Positions 52,468 through 53,691 of a DNA stretch of 53,691 nucleotides are shown piece after piece. Numbering within the stretch: the stretch's first letter is position 1; every line of letters starts with the position of its first letter. The position numbers and the translations under genes are program-made. The DNA comes from Bacilli bacterium (GTDB lineage: Bacteria; Bacillota; Bacilli; Bacillales; Amphibacillaceae): positions 1 through 53,691 of the forward strand of contig DUPD01000030.1 of the NCBI GenBank assembly GCA_012838505.1, given 5' to 3'. The notes under the pieces were generated by a model. The model was not told the origin of the DNA. It saw nothing but the letters and a program-made list of their open reading frames with translations, and did no database searches.

Positions 52468-53556
52468 ATGAGGGATGAGCGCTATACAGTTCGGGCACCG
52501 GGGAAGTTATTTATTGCGGGTGAATATGCCATTACAGAGCCTGATCAGGATAGTATCGTCGTGGCAGTTGATCGTTATCTATCAGTTGAGATTCAGACGA
52601 GTCCATTTAATCGATTAGATTTGCCGGAAATGAATTTAATTAATATGCAGTGGAATGAGAAATTTGGCAAAGCTATTTTTAAAAAGTATCATCCACGGCT
52701 GAGATTTATCAAACATATATTAGATACATTTTACGCTTATGCAGATGGGCATTCTCCTGTTTATATTAAGATAACGAATGAACTTGATTCAAGCTCAGGG
52801 AAAAAATATGGACTAGGTTCAAGTGCCGCGTTATCTGTTGCATTTTTGACGGCGTTACTAAAGTTTTCTAATCAACATGAACGGATTGATGATCAGTTAA
52901 CGATTTTTAAACTAGCTTCAATCGCTCATTTTAGAGCACAGGGTAATGGTTCATGTGCAGATATTGCGGCTTCTACGTATGGTGGCTGGTTGAATTACCG
53001 GACATTTGATAGTGTTTGGCTAATGGAAAAATTGAATCAAGGGTGTTCTGTTAAAACGATCGTCGAAGCAGATTGGCCTGGGTTGAAAATTATTCCACTG
53101 AAACAGCCGGATCAACTTCACTTTTTAGTCGGTTGGACGCAGGAGACGGCTAGAACAGCTCCAATGGTTGCAAAAGTTCATCGTTTAAAATCGAAGCAGC
53201 CGAATCTGTATCAGCAGTTTTTGCAAACGAGTCAGATGGCTGTTGAACAAATGATTGCTGGGTTTCAAAGTGGTGATTCGGACAGTTTGATTGCAGGCAT
53301 CAAAGCTAATCGTAGTGCATTGCGTTTACTTGGAATTGAAGCAGATGTGCCAATTGAGACGCAAAAACTATCTGAATTAATTGATCTTGCATCACCATTT
53401 GGCGGTGCGAAAACATCAGGTGCTGGTGGAGGGGATTGTGGAATTGCCTTTATTAAATCAGTGGATGAGAGCAATCAAGTTTATCAATTGTGGGAAGAAG
53501 CGGGGATTGAGCCGTTAATGGTGACAACTTCTTTGGTTGGAGTGGAAATAACTTGA
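52468..53556 (+). CDS. mvaK2: Phosphomevalonate kinase
   Basis: The enzyme phosphorylates phosphomevalonate to the diphosphate used by MvaD. It shows VRAPGKLFIAGEYAITEPDQ, KKYGLGSSAALSVAFLTALLK and KTSGAGGGDCGIAF, the three GHMP motifs. The frame opens within mvaD at 52414, but aggggag at 52455-52461 fits ATG 52468 (6 nt), giving 362 residues. The next gene of such operons, type 2 isopentenyl-diphosphate isomerase (fni), does not follow in the remaining 135 nt. Confidence 0.95.
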   Translation: MRDERYTVRAPGKLFIAGEYAITEPDQDSIVVAVDRYLSVEIQTSPFNRLDLPEMNLINMQWNEKFGKAIFKKYHPRLRFIKHILDTFYAYADGHSPVYIKITNELDSSSGKKYGLGSSAALSVAFLTALLKFSNQHERIDDQLTIFKLASIAHFRAQGNGSCADIAASTYGGWLNYRTFDSVWLMEKLNQGCSVKTIVEADWPGLKIIPLKQPDQLHFLVGWTQETARTAPMVAKVHRLKSKQPNLYQQFLQTSQMAVEQMIAGFQSGDSDSLIAGIKANRSALRLLGIEADVPIETQKLSELIDLASPFGGAKTSGAGGGDCGIAFIKSVDESNQVYQLWEEAGIEPLMVTTSLVGVEIT

Positions 53557-53659
53557 ATTTAAAGGGTTCTACGTCAAGTAACGTTGGTGAGGAATTTTTA
53601 GCCGAAATATATTTAGTTGTTTAAGTCTGAAACGCAAATAATTAAGATTGAGCTAATAC
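53557..53659 (+). other. Tail after mvaK2, no gene seen
   Basis: The short region holds ggttctacgtcaagtaacgt followed by tggtgaggaat, which reads like the terminal end of an insertion sequence of ISL3-like style, without any transposase. No terminator for the mevalonate operon is recognised before the window ends. Confidence 0.3.
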
Positions 53660-53691
53660 GGTGATTTCCGCTCTAGGTGGATGCTTTCCGC
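53660..53691 (+). repeat. Start of a probable Bacillaceae interspersed repeat (cut by window end)
   Basis: ggtgatttccgctctaggtg then gatgctttccgc contains two direct tttccgc copies (53665-53671 and 53685-53691) 20 nt apart. GC content rises sharply compared with the region before. Repeats of the form tttccgc...ggcgg...ctttccgcggg recur between genes in Bacillaceae genomes as I remember them; not verified here. Confidence 0.45.

Overview
The window looks like a stretch of a low-GC Bacillota chromosome, most likely Bacillaceae. Gene order and protein families (CdaA-CdaR-GlmM, AadK-type and YvgT-type proteins, DUF624/YesM/YesN/Lpl-type sugar systems) are Bacillus-like, while a mevalonate-pathway operon is more typical of lactic acid bacteria and staphylococci. 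Together with a complete xylan-utilisation locus this recalls xylanolytic halo/alkaliphilic facultative anaerobes such as Amphibacillus or Halolactibacillus; that naming is inference, not something the sequence proves.

Layout. 1-1240: 3' end of a 23S rRNA gene, 5S rRNA and seven tRNAs (Asn, Thr, Glu, Val, Thr, Tyr, Gln) closed by a terminator. 1376-4824: cdaA-cdaR-glmM (c-di-AMP synthesis and cell-wall precursor). 4889-20321: mixed housekeeping and accessory genes: cupin, chromate-type transporter, LURP-one protein, two aminoglycoside-modifying-enzyme-like genes, an ECF S-component, a YvgT-type channel protein that appears to start at ATC, an M20 amidohydrolase, a truncated methyltransferase, an unknown 532-residue membrane protein, a decayed small gene, a GIY-YIG protein, an LPXTG-like adhesin with an LPSTA signal, an SDR, a lipid kinase, a DUF2500 protein and a lipoprotein. 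20559-25007: nucleoside salvage/catabolism operon pdp-deoB-punA-cdd-deoC. 25146-25781: pentapeptide-repeat protein.

25971-49300 is a large xylan/glucuronoxylan island. A YesN-type response regulator stands alone; convergent to it are GH43 beta-xylosidase and GH8 reducing-end exo-oligoxylanase. Divergent from those runs a collinear series: small solute-binding-like lipoprotein, DUF624 membrane protein, YesM-type sensor kinase, ABC importer (binding lipoprotein plus two permeases, no ATPase here), GH67 alpha-glucuronidase, the full glucuronate branch (mannonate dehydratase, mannonate oxidoreductase, KDPG aldolase, KDG kinase, glucuronate isomerase), xylose isomerase, xylulokinase and an intracellular GH10 xylanase. 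The logic is import of (methylglucurono)xylo-oligosaccharides and complete depolymerisation inside the cell, with xylose going to xylulose-5-P and glucuronate to KDPG. CcpA-type cre sites and a XylR-like operator are visible at promoters of this island.

49363-53556: pyridoxal kinase-type gene (minus) and a mevalonate operon mvaK1-mvaD-mvaK2 with its own promoter and visibly higher local GC. The window ends inside a motif that looks like the start of an interspersed repeat.

Most interesting leads: the lipoprotein/DUF624/YesM-kinase trio as a ligand-sensing module, the ATC start codon, the xylO-plus-cre region before xylA, the very strong xylA-xylB hairpin, and the apparently foreign mevalonate operon.
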